64,000 bases of DNA, taken from assembly GCA_002421005.1 (NCBI GenBank), contig DIJC01000024.1, positions 210,587 through 274,586 of the forward strand, in the 5' to 3' direction. The notes under the pieces are model-generated. The model was not told the DNA's origin. It saw nothing but the letters and a program-made list of their open reading frames with translations, and did no database searches. How positions within the stretch are numbered: position 1 is the first letter of the stretch; every line of letters starts with the position of its first letter. Below, one piece after another: positions 16,990 to 25,760 of this stretch. Position numbers and translations under genes: made by a program. The DNA is from Enterobacteriaceae bacterium UBA5654. Its GTDB lineage: Bacteria; Pseudomonadota; Gammaproteobacteria; Enterobacterales; Enterobacteriaceae.

Positions 16990-18021
16990 ATGATGAGCCC
17001 AGGTAAACTTAGCGTCATTATCCCTCTCTACAACGCCGGGGAAGCGTTCGCGGCATGTATGGAGTCGCTGGTGGCGCAAAGCTGGAACGCGCTGGAAATT
17101 ATTATCGTTAATGATGGCTCAACGGATTGTTCCGTCGCAATCGCCCACCAGTATGCGGAAAAATATCCGCATATTCAGGTGATTACCCAGCCGAATGCCG
17201 GTGTGTCGGTAGCGCGCAATCGCGGGATGGAAGTGGCAACCGGGGAGTATGTCGCATTCGTGGACGCCGACGATCTCACTTATCCCACTATGTACGAAAC
17301 GCTGATGACCATGGCGTTGCGTGACAATCTGGACGTCGCACAGTGCAACGCCGACTGGTGCGACAGCGTGACTGGTCATTGCTGGCAGTCGATTCCGCTG
17401 GATCGCGTGCGCTCAACCGACGTCATGAGCGGCCCGGACTGGCTGCGGATGGCGCTGGCCTCGCGTCGCTGGACCCACGTTGTGTGGATGGGCATCTATC
17501 GCCGTAAAATGTTGGACGATTGCGGCATGAGTTTTATACCGGGTCTGCATCACCAGGATATTGTGTGGTCCACCGAATGCATGTTCAACGCCAAACGGGT
17601 GCGCTATACCGAGCAGTCGCTGTATAAATATTTCATTCACGACACCTCGATCAGCCGTTCCAAACGGCAGGGGCAGAAGAATCTCGCCTACCAGCGCCAC
17701 TATATTAAGATCACCCGCCTGCTGGAGAAGCTGAACCGCGACTATGCGGATAAAATCACCATTTACCCGGAATTTCATCAGCAAATTACTTATGAAGCGC
17801 TGCGCGTCTGCCACGCGGTGCGCAAAGAGCGCGATCCGATGATCCGCCAGCGGATGATCGCCGAGATATTTACCTCCGGGATGTATAAGCGGATGGTGAT
17901 GAGCGTGCGCAGCGCGAAGCTGGGGTATCAGGCGCTACTCTGGTCGGCGCGCCTGTGGAAATGGCGTGATAAAAAGCTGTGCATTCGCCGCCTCGCTCGC
18001 CAGGCGGTCAACCTGCGCTAA
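16990..18021 (+). CDS. waaH: UDP-glucuronate:LPS(HepIII) glucuronosyltransferase
   Basis: WaaH (YibD) adds glucuronic acid to HepIII of the LPS core under PmrA- or PhoB-inducing conditions. The 343-residue GT2 protein has LSVIIPLYNAGEAF, IIVNDGSTDCS and AFVDADD (metal site), followed by HVVWMGIYRR and a basic helical C-terminus. It matches E. coli YibD over its whole length, including the MM start. Its acceptor HepIII would be supplied by WaaQ in this window. The stop overlaps the yibQ stop by 4 bases (convergent). Confidence 0.93.
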   Translation: MMSPGKLSVIIPLYNAGEAFAACMESLVAQSWNALEIIIVNDGSTDCSVAIAHQYAEKYPHIQVITQPNAGVSVARNRGMEVATGEYVAFVDADDLTYPTMYETLMTMALRDNLDVAQCNADWCDSVTGHCWQSIPLDRVRSTDVMSGPDWLRMALASRRWTHVVWMGIYRRKMLDDCGMSFIPGLHHQDIVWSTECMFNAKRVRYTEQSLYKYFIHDTSISRSKRQGQKNLAYQRHYIKITRLLEKLNRDYADKITIYPEFHQQITYEALRVCHAVRKERDPMIRQRMIAEIFTSGMYKRMVMSVRSAKLGYQALLWSARLWKWRDKKLCIRRLARQAVNLR

Positions 18022-18956
18022 GACGTCGGTTTCTGCCGGTTCCAGCCCTGCCACTGGTGCTGGAAATACTGGACCAGCGTGCTCTGGCTGATGCTTTCGC
18101 CAAGCACGACGAAGAATCGCGTTGCATAAACCGGTTCAGGCTTTTGTTTCGGTTTGCACAGTTTTACACCACGGAACGGATTGCGCGGCGCGTCCGGCGG
18201 TCGGGTGTGATTGGGCGTTGAAGTATCAACCTGGGGCTCATTCAGCAGCGAGCTGGGGCGCACGAGGGTGATGTCTGGCGGCAGGTTATACACCATCTGC
18301 TGTAGCACGCGTACCGTTGAGGGATGCGGATGCCCGATGGCGATCGCCGAACCGTTACGCCGCGCCAGTTCTACCGCGCGGGTAAACTGGACGCGAATGT
18401 CCGCCTCTTTCTGCGAATCATCCAGAAATACCTTGCGCTTAATCACCTTTACGCCGGTGCCGCTGGCAGCGCGCATCGACTGGCTGTTGCCAATCGTCAT
18501 GCTGTCGAGAAAGTAGAGGTTGTAGCGACTTAACGCCTGCATCACTTTTTGCATACCGAACAGACTGGAGGTCATCGCGCTGCCCATGTGGTTATTCAGC
18601 CCCACGGCATACGGGACGTCGTCCACCGCTTCACGAATAATCCGCTCAATCTCCTGGCTGCTCATTTCCGGGCGCAGGGTGTCTTTTTCCAGCGGCTGTT
18701 TACTTAACGGTGCCATCGGCAGGTGGATCAGCACTTCGTGGCCGTTATTGTGGGCTTTGGTTGCCATTTCCCGCGCGTGTGGTGCGTTGGGTAACACGGC
18801 GACGCTGATGGCGGAGGGGAGAGCCAGCACCTGATTTTCGGTCTGTGGACGGTAGCCGAAATCATCAATCACGATGGCGAGTTTACCGGCGTAAACCGGT
18901 GCGATAACGGCTAGCAGCCCGGCAGTACAAACAACAATGCGACGAAATTGAAGCAA
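18018..18956 (-). CDS. yibQ: Divergent polysaccharide deacetylase family protein YibQ
   Basis: A probable exported protein: a short hydrophobic N-terminal signal is followed by KLAIVIDDFGYRP, LIHLPMAP and GLNNHMGSAMTS, the deacetylase-2 fold of the YibQ family. The substrate is unknown. The neighbouring envC suggests a link to the cell wall. The best start is a TTG at 18954-18956, three bases after the envC stop, giving 312 residues similar to E. coli YibQ. There is no nearby ATG that keeps the signal peptide. Translational coupling to envC is likely. Confidence 0.88.
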   Translation of the reverse strand: MLQFRRIVVCTAGLLAVIAPVYAGKLAIVIDDFGYRPQTENQVLALPSAISVAVLPNAPHAREMATKAHNNGHEVLIHLPMAPLSKQPLEKDTLRPEMSSQEIERIIREAVDDVPYAVGLNNHMGSAMTSSLFGMQKVMQALSRYNLYFLDSMTIGNSQSMRAASGTGVKVIKRKVFLDDSQKEADIRVQFTRAVELARRNGSAIAIGHPHPSTVRVLQQMVYNLPPDITLVRPSSLLNEPQVDTSTPNHTRPPDAPRNPFRGVKLCKPKQKPEPVYATRFFVVLGESISQSTLVQYFQHQWQGWNRQKPTS

Positions 18957-18959
18957 AAC

Positions 18960-20231
18960 TTATCTTCCCAACCACGGTTGTGGATTGACCGCCTGACCCT
19001 GGCGGCGAATTTCGAAATAGAGCGACGGTCTGCCCTGACCCCCACTGTTGCCCACAAGGGCAATCGCCTGACCGGCCCGCACCTGTGTTCCGACGCTGAC
19101 CAGCGCGCTCTGATTATAGCCATAAAGACTCATATCGCCCTTGCCGTGCTCGACGACGACGACCAGGCCATAGCCCTGGAGCCAGTCGGCGAGGATCACG
19201 CGACCATCGGCAATGGCTTTAACTTCGGAGCCTTCAGATGCGCCGATAACCATGCCTTTCCACCGTAGCTCACCCTGGAGCTGTTCGCCATAGCGATGCA
19301 GCGTCGGGCCGCGAACCGGCCAGTAGGCCTGACCGCGCGGCGCGCCCAGCCCGCCGGTACGGGACATCAGCGAGGTTTCGCTTTCGGTCGGTTTGTAGGT
19401 AGTTCCTTTGCGCGTGGCCTCTTTCTGCCGGTTACGCACGGCTTCGGCTTCACGCGCTTCCTGCTCGGCGCGCGCTTTGGCTTTCGCAGCCGCAGCGGCA
19501 ATACTGTTGCGCAGGCGTGATTCGTTGGCGCGCATTTCGCTAAGCTGCTGCTGGCCCTGCTGAATGGAGGACTCCAGCCCGGAGAGGGTTTTTTTACGCT
19601 CGTTGCGCGCCTGCTCCAGTTTCGCCTGCTGCGCCCGCTGCTCGTAAAGCAGGGTCTGCTGCTGGCTTTGCTTCTCTTCCAGCTCGGCTTTTTGGGTATC
19701 GACTTCCTGGCGAGTCTGCTTTAACTGCGCGATGGTTTCCTGACGCGCCTGGTTGAGGTAGCCAAAGTACGCCTGTAAACGCTGCCCGCGCTGGCCTTCT
19801 TCGCCACTCAACACGAACTGTAGCCCGGAGTGCTCCCCCTGACGGAAGGAGGCATCAAGCTGTGCGGCAAGATTCCGCTCCTGCGCGGCCCGCTGCTGTT
19901 CAAGGCGGGCAATGGAGGCGTTCATCTCGGCGATTTGTTTATTGAGCTGGGCGAGGCTGTTTTCGGTTTCCCGCAGTTTGCGGGCGGCGGCGGCGATGGC
20001 TTCTTCCTGCTGCTTAAGCAGGTTGAGCAGGCCAGCACGCTGCTGTTGCTGCTTTTGTACCGCCCGCTGCTTGGCGGCGATATCGGCCTGAATACTTTTC
20101 AGCTGATCGCGTTCGTCAGCCTGGGCGGAAAAGGCGCACAACAATACGCCAGCGCTAAGCACGCTGGCGTAAAGTACGGACCTGACTGCCGTCGCGGTCC
20201 ATGTAATTGAAAAAATCGCCTTTCCCCTCAT
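18960..20231 (-). CDS. envC: Murein hydrolase activator EnvC
   Basis: EnvC is a periplasmic divisome factor. Its LytM (M23) domain activates the amidases AmiA and AmiB during daughter-cell separation. The 423-residue protein has a signal segment ending near ALSAQA-type residues (SAQADERDQ), a long coiled coil rich in Q, E and R (about 40-280), and a C-terminal LytM domain (about 305-423). The domain lacks catalytic histidines (SLYFEIRRQG in place of HxH), as expected for an activator. It lies 9 bases after gpmI and just before yibQ. Confidence 0.96.
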   Translation of the reverse strand: MRGKAIFSITWTATAVRSVLYASVLSAGVLLCAFSAQADERDQLKSIQADIAAKQRAVQKQQQQRAGLLNLLKQQEEAIAAAARKLRETENSLAQLNKQIAEMNASIARLEQQRAAQERNLAAQLDASFRQGEHSGLQFVLSGEEGQRGQRLQAYFGYLNQARQETIAQLKQTRQEVDTQKAELEEKQSQQQTLLYEQRAQQAKLEQARNERKKTLSGLESSIQQGQQQLSEMRANESRLRNSIAAAAAKAKARAEQEAREAEAVRNRQKEATRKGTTYKPTESETSLMSRTGGLGAPRGQAYWPVRGPTLHRYGEQLQGELRWKGMVIGASEGSEVKAIADGRVILADWLQGYGLVVVVEHGKGDMSLYGYNQSALVSVGTQVRAGQAIALVGNSGGQGRPSLYFEIRRQGQAVNPQPWLGR

Positions 20232-20240
20232 GGGGAGGGA

Positions 20241-21785
20241 TTATTCCACGATGAACAGCGGCTTACCAGTCATCTGTTGCGGGATTTCCATTCCCATCAG
20301 CGTCAGCATGGTCGGCGCGATGTCGGAAAGCTTGCCGCCCTCTACTGCCGTCAGGGTTTTATCGCCGACATAAATCAGCGGAACCGGCAGGTTGGTGTGC
20401 GCGGTATGCGCCTGACCGGTGGACTGGTCACGCATCTGCTCGGCGTTGCCGTGGTCAGCGGTGATCAGCAACTGCCCGCCAACGGATTCTACGGCTTTCG
20501 TCACCTGCGCGATGCAGTTATCCAGTGTTTCGACGGCGGCAACGGCGGCTTCAAAGACGCCTGTGTGACCGACCATATCGCCGTTCGGATAGTTACAGAT
20601 GATGGTGTCGTATTTGCCGCTTTCGATGGCCGCAACCAGTTTCTCGGTCAGCTCGGCTGAGCTCATTTCCGGTTGCAGATCGTAGGTCGCCACTTTCGGG
20701 GAGTTGATCAGAATACGCTCTTCACCGGCAAACGGCTCTTCAACGCCGCCATTAAAGAAGAAGGTGACGTGGGCATATTTTTCCGTTTCGGAGATGCGCA
20801 ACTGGGTTTTGTCGTTCTTCGCCATCCACTCGCCGAAGGTGTTTTCCAGCGACGACGGCGGATAAGCGCAGGCGGTTTTGATATCCGCTGCGTATTCGGT
20901 CAGCATGATGAAATCGATGTTGACCACTTTTTTGCGGGCAAAACCGTCGAAATCGGCGTTAACGAAAGCGCGGGTAATTTCACGGGCGCGGTCGGCGCGG
21001 AAGTTCATGAAAATCAGCGCGTCGCCGTCCTGCATGGCGGCATCCGGCTGGCCTTCGGCGCGGATAACGGTGGCTTTGACGAACTCGTCGTTTTCATCAC
21101 GGGCGTAGGCGGCCTGCAAACCGGCCACGGCGGAATCGGCCTGGAACTCGCCTTTCGCCTGGGTCAGCAGATCGTAAGCCTGTTCCACGCGATCCCAGCG
21201 GTTGTCGCGGTCCATGGCGTAGTAACGACCAATGATGGACGCCACGCGGCCTTTGCCCAGCGCGGCAAATTTTTCTTCGAATTTTTGCAGTGAGCTTTCG
21301 GCGCTGCGCGGCGGAGTATCGCGACCATCCAGGAATGCGTGCAGATAGATTTTCTCGGCACCGCGCTCGGCGGCCAGCTCTGCCATCGCCAGGATGTGAT
21401 CTTCATGGCTGTGGACACCGCCCGCAGAAAGCAGGCCCATGATATGCACGGCTTTGCCTGCTGCCGAGGCTTTGTCTACCGCCGCCGTCAGCACCGGGTT
21501 AGCGAAGAACGTGCGCTCTTTGATTTCGACATCAAGACGGGTCAGGTCCTGATAAACGATGCGGCCCGCGCCAAGGTTGACGTGACCCACTTCGGAGTTA
21601 CCCATCTGGCGGTCCGGCAGGCCGACTTCCAGACCTGACGCATCAATCAGCGTATGCGGACGTGTAGCCCACAGAGCGTCCATCACCGGCGTTTTTGCGG
21701 CGAAAATGGCGTTATCCTGATTATCTTCGCGGTAGCCGTAGCCATCCAGAATCACCAGTACCATCGGTTTTTTAGAAATCGACAT
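20241..21785 (-). CDS. gpmI: 2,3-bisphosphoglycerate-independent phosphoglycerate mutase
   Basis: GpmI (GpmM) interconverts 3- and 2-phosphoglycerate in glycolysis using two manganese ions. The 514 residues equal the E. coli length. The alkaline-phosphatase-superfamily motifs are visible: VILDGYGYRE near the start, the phospho-serine MGNSEVGHVNLGAG, HIMGLLSAGGVHSHEDH and TADHGNAEQM near the C-terminus. It heads the gpmI-envC-yibQ operon and is divergent from yibN. Confidence 0.97.
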   Translation of the reverse strand: MSISKKPMVLVILDGYGYREDNQDNAIFAAKTPVMDALWATRPHTLIDASGLEVGLPDRQMGNSEVGHVNLGAGRIVYQDLTRLDVEIKERTFFANPVLTAAVDKASAAGKAVHIMGLLSAGGVHSHEDHILAMAELAAERGAEKIYLHAFLDGRDTPPRSAESSLQKFEEKFAALGKGRVASIIGRYYAMDRDNRWDRVEQAYDLLTQAKGEFQADSAVAGLQAAYARDENDEFVKATVIRAEGQPDAAMQDGDALIFMNFRADRAREITRAFVNADFDGFARKKVVNIDFIMLTEYAADIKTACAYPPSSLENTFGEWMAKNDKTQLRISETEKYAHVTFFFNGGVEEPFAGEERILINSPKVATYDLQPEMSSAELTEKLVAAIESGKYDTIICNYPNGDMVGHTGVFEAAVAAVETLDNCIAQVTKAVESVGGQLLITADHGNAEQMRDQSTGQAHTAHTNLPVPLIYVGDKTLTAVEGGKLSDIAPTMLTLMGMEIPQQMTGKPLFIVE

Positions 21786-22031
21786 TGCAATAACCTCATG
21801 CTCACAAGACAGAAAATTTGCGTAATATTACTTCAACTGAATCGATTAAATAGCCGCAGAAGATCAAAGAAAGCGCCTTCACCGGGCGGAGATTTGCATA
21901 CATCAGGCAAATTTTTCCGCAGCGCGCCGCAGAAAATGCAGAACATCGCGCTCTCTGGCTGTATTTGCCACACTGCACAGGTATACTCCTGTCCTGGTTT
22001 TTTAATCACTACGTCGGGAGCTGTTACCCCC

Positions 22032-22463
22032 ATGCAAGAAATTATGCAATTTGTTAGCCGTCACCCCATACTTTGTATCGCATGGGTTGCGCTGCTGGTG
22101 GCTGTACTGTTCACTACTTTCAAAGGTCTTACTTCTAAAGTGAAGACCATTACGCGCGGTGAAGCGACCCGTCTTATTAATAAAGAAGATGCCGTTGTGG
22201 TCGATCTGCGCCAGCGTGATGATTTCCGCAAAGGACACATCGCAGGCTCTGTGAATCTGCTGCCCGCTGAAATCAAAGCCAATAACGTGGGTGAGCTTGA
22301 TAAACACAAAGATAAACCCATTATTGTGGTAGATGGCTCAGGTATGCAGGCGCAGGAACCGGCGAATGCTCTGATCAAAGCCGGTTTCGAAAAAGTCTTC
22401 GTGCTGAAAGAAGGCGTAGCTGGCTGGAGTGGTGAAAACCTGCCGCTGGTACGCGGCAAATAA
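22032..22463 (+). CDS. yibN: Membrane-anchored rhodanese-like protein YibN
   Basis: A 143-residue protein with one N-terminal membrane segment (about residues 8-30) and a cytoplasmic rhodanese domain (about 40-140). The loop that normally holds the catalytic cysteine reads VVDGSGMQAQ, with Asp at position 101. Sulfurtransferase activity is therefore doubtful, and a binding or scaffold role is more likely. ATG 22032 matches the E. coli start, and GGGAG at 22016-22020 serves as ribosome site. An upstream extension of the frame has no support. It is 15 bases before grxC. Confidence 0.92.
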   Translation: MQEIMQFVSRHPILCIAWVALLVAVLFTTFKGLTSKVKTITRGEATRLINKEDAVVVDLRQRDDFRKGHIAGSVNLLPAEIKANNVGELDKHKDKPIIVVDGSGMQAQEPANALIKAGFEKVFVLKEGVAGWSGENLPLVRGK

Positions 22464-22478
22464 TCTGGAGAGACGTTA

Positions 22479-22730
22479 ATGGCCAATATCGAGATCTACA
22501 CCAAAGCGACCTGCCCGTTTTGCCATCGCGCAAAAGCGCTGCTGAACAGCAAAGGCGTGACTTTTGAAGAGCTGCCGATTGACGGCGACGCGCTCAAGCG
22601 TGACGAAATGATCCAACGCAGCGGCCGCACCACCGTCCCACAGATTTTTATTGATGCACAGCACATTGGCGGCTGTGACGACTTGTACGCGCTCGACGCT
22701 CGTGGTGGACTTGATCCGCTGCTGCGCTAA
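22479..22730 (+). CDS. grxC: Glutaredoxin 3
   Basis: GrxC is a small dithiol glutaredoxin that reduces disulfides and glutathione mixed disulfides in the cytoplasm. The 83-residue thioredoxin-fold protein has the active site CPFC at residues 12-15 and the TVPQIFI cis-proline segment. It lies between yibN and secB in the conserved yibN-grxC-secB-gpsA order. Confidence 0.97.
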   Translation: MANIEIYTKATCPFCHRAKALLNSKGVTFEELPIDGDALKRDEMIQRSGRTTVPQIFIDAQHIGGCDDLYALDARGGLDPLLR

Positions 22731-22818
22731 GCGACAGGCAAAACCCTTCAGGCGGCATTAATGGTTGCAGTCAGAAGGATGAAGTAAGTATTTAAGGACA
22801 ACACTAAGGGTTTTATAC

Positions 22819-23286
22819 ATGTCAGAACAAAATCAAACTGAGATGGCTTTCCAGATTCAGCGTATTTATACCAAGGACATCTCTTTCGAAGCGCCAAACG
22901 CGCCCGTTGTTTTCCAGAAAGAGTGGCAACCAGAAGTTAAACTGGATCTGGACACGGCTTCAAGCCAGCTGGCTGAAGGCGTGTACGAAGTGGTACTGCG
23001 TGTTACCGTGACCGCTACCCTCGGCGAAGAAACCGCGTTCCTGTGTGAAGTACAGCAGGGCGGTATTTTCTCCATCGAAGGTATCGAAGGCACTCAGATG
23101 GCGCATTGCCTCGGCGCATACTGCCCGAACATCCTGTTCCCGTATGCTCGCGAATGCATCACCAGCCTGGTTTCACGCGGTACGTTCCCGCAACTGAACC
23201 TCGCGCCGGTTAACTTTGATGCGCTGTTTATGAACTATTTACAGCAGCAGGCTGGCGAAGGTACTGAAGAACATCAGGATGCCTGA
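22819..23286 (+). CDS. secB: Protein-export chaperone SecB
   Basis: SecB is a tetrameric chaperone that keeps preproteins unfolded and hands them to SecA. The 155-residue sequence (MSEQNQTEMAFQIQRIYTKD at the start) matches the E. coli protein almost throughout, with the acidic SecA-binding surface and an acidic, poorly ordered tail. Its TGA overlaps the gpsA ATG (TGATG at 23284-23288), so the two are translationally coupled. Confidence 0.98.
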   Translation: MSEQNQTEMAFQIQRIYTKDISFEAPNAPVVFQKEWQPEVKLDLDTASSQLAEGVYEVVLRVTVTATLGEETAFLCEVQQGGIFSIEGIEGTQMAHCLGAYCPNILFPYARECITSLVSRGTFPQLNLAPVNFDALFMNYLQQQAGEGTEEHQDA

Positions 23287-24305
23287 TGAGCGAAAGTAAC
23301 GCTTCAATGACTGTGATCGGTGCCGGCTCTTACGGCACCGCTCTTGCCATAACATTGGCAAGAAATGGCCACCACGTTGTTCTGTGGGGCCATGACCCGA
23401 AACATATCGCGATGTTAGAGCACGATCGCTGTAACGTTGCGTTCCTTCCCGATGTCCCTTTCCCGGATACGCTGCACCTTGAGAGCGATTTAGCCGCTGC
23501 GCTGGCCGCCAGCCGTAATATTCTGGTAGTGGTGCCGAGCCATGTTTTTGGCGAAGTGCTGCGCCAGATCAAGCCGTTGATGCGTGCCGATGCCCGGCTG
23601 GTGTGGGCAACAAAAGGCCTTGAAGCAGAAACCGGACGTCTGTTGCAGGACGTGGCCCGCGAAGCGCTGGGTGATACCATCCCGCTGGCGGTCATTTCCG
23701 GCCCGACCTTCGCCAAAGAGCTGGCGGCAGGACTGCCAACAGCTATCGCGCTGGCCTCGACCGATCCGACCTTCTCCGACGATCTCCAGCAGCTTTTGCA
23801 TTGCGGGAAGAGCTTCCGCGTCTACAGCAACCCGGACTTTATCGGCGTGCAGCTGGGCGGCGCGGTGAAAAACGTCATCGCCATCGGCGCGGGCATGTCG
23901 GACGGCATCGGCTTTGGTGCGAATGCCCGTACCGCGTTAATCACCCGTGGCCTGACTGAAATGTCGCGTCTGGGCACGGCGCTGGGTGCCGATCCCGCCA
24001 CCTTTATGGGGATGGCAGGCCTGGGCGATCTGGTGCTGACCTGTACCGACAACCAGTCGCGTAACCGTCGCTTTGGCATGATGCTCGGACAGGGCATGGA
24101 TGTTCAGGGCGCGCAGGACAAGATTGGTCAGGTAGTTGAAGGCTACCGCAATACCAAAGAAGTCCGTGCGCTGGCGCACCGCTTCGGGGTTGAAATGCCA
24201 ATAACTGAGGAAATTTATCAGGTATTGTATTGCGGAAAAAATGCGCGCGAGGCAGCATTGACGCTATTAGGCCGTTCGCGCAAGGATGAGCGCAGCAGCA
24301 AATAG
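23286..24305 (+). CDS. gpsA: Glycerol-3-phosphate dehydrogenase [NAD(P)+]
   Basis: GpsA reduces dihydroxyacetone phosphate to sn-glycerol 3-phosphate for phospholipid synthesis. The 339-residue protein has the N-terminal dinucleotide fold GAGSYGTALA and the catalytic-lysine segment GGAVKNVIAIGAG near residue 197. It is translationally coupled to secB and followed by cysE, as in E. coli. Confidence 0.97.
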   Translation: MSESNASMTVIGAGSYGTALAITLARNGHHVVLWGHDPKHIAMLEHDRCNVAFLPDVPFPDTLHLESDLAAALAASRNILVVVPSHVFGEVLRQIKPLMRADARLVWATKGLEAETGRLLQDVAREALGDTIPLAVISGPTFAKELAAGLPTAIALASTDPTFSDDLQQLLHCGKSFRVYSNPDFIGVQLGGAVKNVIAIGAGMSDGIGFGANARTALITRGLTEMSRLGTALGADPATFMGMAGLGDLVLTCTDNQSRNRRFGMMLGQGMDVQGAQDKIGQVVEGYRNTKEVRALAHRFGVEMPITEEIYQVLYCGKNAREAALTLLGRSRKDERSSK

Positions 24306-24332
24306 CCGCAAGAACGCTACATTTCAATGATA

Positions 24333-24353
24333 CGGCCAGCACAGAACTGGCCG
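24333..24353 (+). other. Hairpin in the gpsA-cysE gap
   Basis: CGGCCAG / CTGGCCG makes a 7-bp stem with a 7-base loop, 28 bases after the gpsA stop and 27 bases before the cysE start. No clear T-run follows. It may reduce read-through into cysE or stabilise the upstream message. Confidence 0.4.
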
Positions 24354-24380
24354 ATCGTTTCAATTCGTCTGGAGTCAGCA

Positions 24381-25199
24381 ATGCCGTGTGAAGAACTGGA
24401 TATCGTCTGGAACAATATTAAAGCCGAAGCAAGAGCGCTGGCCGAGTGCGAGCCGATGCTGGCCAGTTTTTACCACGCGACGTTACTGAAGCATGAAAAT
24501 CTGGGTAGCGCATTAAGCTATATGCTGGCGAATAAGCTGGCTTCACCGATTATGCCCGCTATCGCGATCCGTGAAGTGGTGGAAGAAGCTTACGCGGCGG
24601 ACCCGGAAATGATCGCCTCTGCCGCCTGCGACATTCAGGCGGTGCGCACCCGCGATCCGGCGGTCGACAAATATTCCACGCCGCTGCTGTACCTGAAAGG
24701 TTTTCACGCGCTTCAGGCTTACCGCATCGGCCACTGGTTGTGGCATCAGGGACGTCAGGCGCTGGCAATTTTCCTGCAAAATCAGGTATCCGTTTCTTTT
24801 CAGGTAGATATTCACCCGGCGGCAACCATCGGCCACGGCATCATGCTCGACCATGCTACGGGCATTGTGGTTGGCGAAACGGCGGTGATTGAAAATGACG
24901 TCTCAATTCTGCAATCGGTAACGCTGGGCGGTACTGGCAAAACCAGCGGCGACCGTCACCCGAAAATCCGTGAAGGGGTGATGATTGGCGCAGGAGCGAA
25001 AATCCTCGGCAATATCGAAGTCGGGCGCGGCGCGAAAATCGGCGCTGGCTCCGTGGTACTGCAACCCGTCCCGCCGCACACCACCGCCGCTGGCGTCCCG
25101 GCACGCATTGTGGGTAAACCTGAATCCGATAAACCCGCCATGGATATGGATCAGCATTTCAGCTCGCATAACGGGTTTGAGTACGGGGACGGGATTTAA
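24381..25199 (+). CDS. cysE: Serine O-acetyltransferase
   Basis: CysE makes O-acetyl-L-serine from serine and acetyl-CoA, the committed step of cysteine synthesis, and is feedback-inhibited by cysteine. The 272-residue protein has an N-terminal helical domain and a C-terminal left-handed beta-helix of hexapeptide repeats (about 140-245: IHPAATIGHGIMLDHATGIV onward). It ends in EYGDGI, like the tail that docks into CysK. ATG 24381 matches the E. coli start, and a more upstream ATG at 24327 is in the leader. Confidence 0.96.
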   Translation: MPCEELDIVWNNIKAEARALAECEPMLASFYHATLLKHENLGSALSYMLANKLASPIMPAIAIREVVEEAYAADPEMIASAACDIQAVRTRDPAVDKYSTPLLYLKGFHALQAYRIGHWLWHQGRQALAIFLQNQVSVSFQVDIHPAATIGHGIMLDHATGIVVGETAVIENDVSILQSVTLGGTGKTSGDRHPKIREGVMIGAGAKILGNIEVGRGAKIGAGSVVLQPVPPHTTAAGVPARIVGKPESDKPAMDMDQHFSSHNGFEYGDGI

Positions 25200-25237
25200 A
25201 CGCGGTTGCCCGATAGCTTCAGCCTTATCGGGCCTCG

Positions 25238-25711
25238 TCAGTTTTTGACAATCGCCCCCGGATACCCCAGTTGCCGCCACGCTTCATACACCACCACCGA
25301 CACCGCGTTTGACAGATTCATGCTGCGGCTGTCCGGCATCATCGGAATACGGATTTTTTGTTCAGCGGGCAGAGCATCGAGAATGGTGGCAGGCAGGCCG
25401 CGCGTTTCCGGGCCAAACATCAGATAATCGCCGTCCTGATAACTCACTGCGCTGTGCGCGGGCGTGCCTTTCGTCGTGAGGGCAAACAATCGCCGGGGCT
25501 GCTGCGCTTCCATAAAGGCGGCGTAGTCGTGATGGCGCGTCACGGCGGTGAATTCGTGATAATCCAGCCCCGCGCGGCGCAGGCGTTTATCATCCCAGGC
25601 AAAGCCCATGGGTTCGATGATATGCAGGCGAAAGCCCGTGTTGGCGCACAGACGGATGATATTGCCCGTGTTTGGCGGGATTTCTGGTTCGAATAAAACG
25701 ATGTTCAGCAT
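25238..25711 (-). CDS. trmL: tRNA (cytidine(34)/uridine(34)-2'-O)-methyltransferase
   Basis: TrmL (YibK) methylates the wobble ribose of two tRNA-Leu isoacceptors using S-adenosylmethionine. The 157-residue SPOUT-family protein has NIVLFEPEIPPNTGNIIRLC at the N-terminus and the knot segments LMFGPETRGLP and IPMMPDSRSMNLSNAVSVVVYE. It is convergent with cysE, with a weak GCCCGATA/TATCGGGC hairpin at 25208-25233 between them, and downstream of lldD. Confidence 0.96.
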   Translation of the reverse strand: MLNIVLFEPEIPPNTGNIIRLCANTGFRLHIIEPMGFAWDDKRLRRAGLDYHEFTAVTRHHDYAAFMEAQQPRRLFALTTKGTPAHSAVSYQDGDYLMFGPETRGLPATILDALPAEQKIRIPMMPDSRSMNLSNAVSVVVYEAWRQLGYPGAIVKN

Positions 25712-25760
25712 ACTGCCCCCTTAAATTGCGGGGGCAGAATAGCAGATATTTACGCAACCC

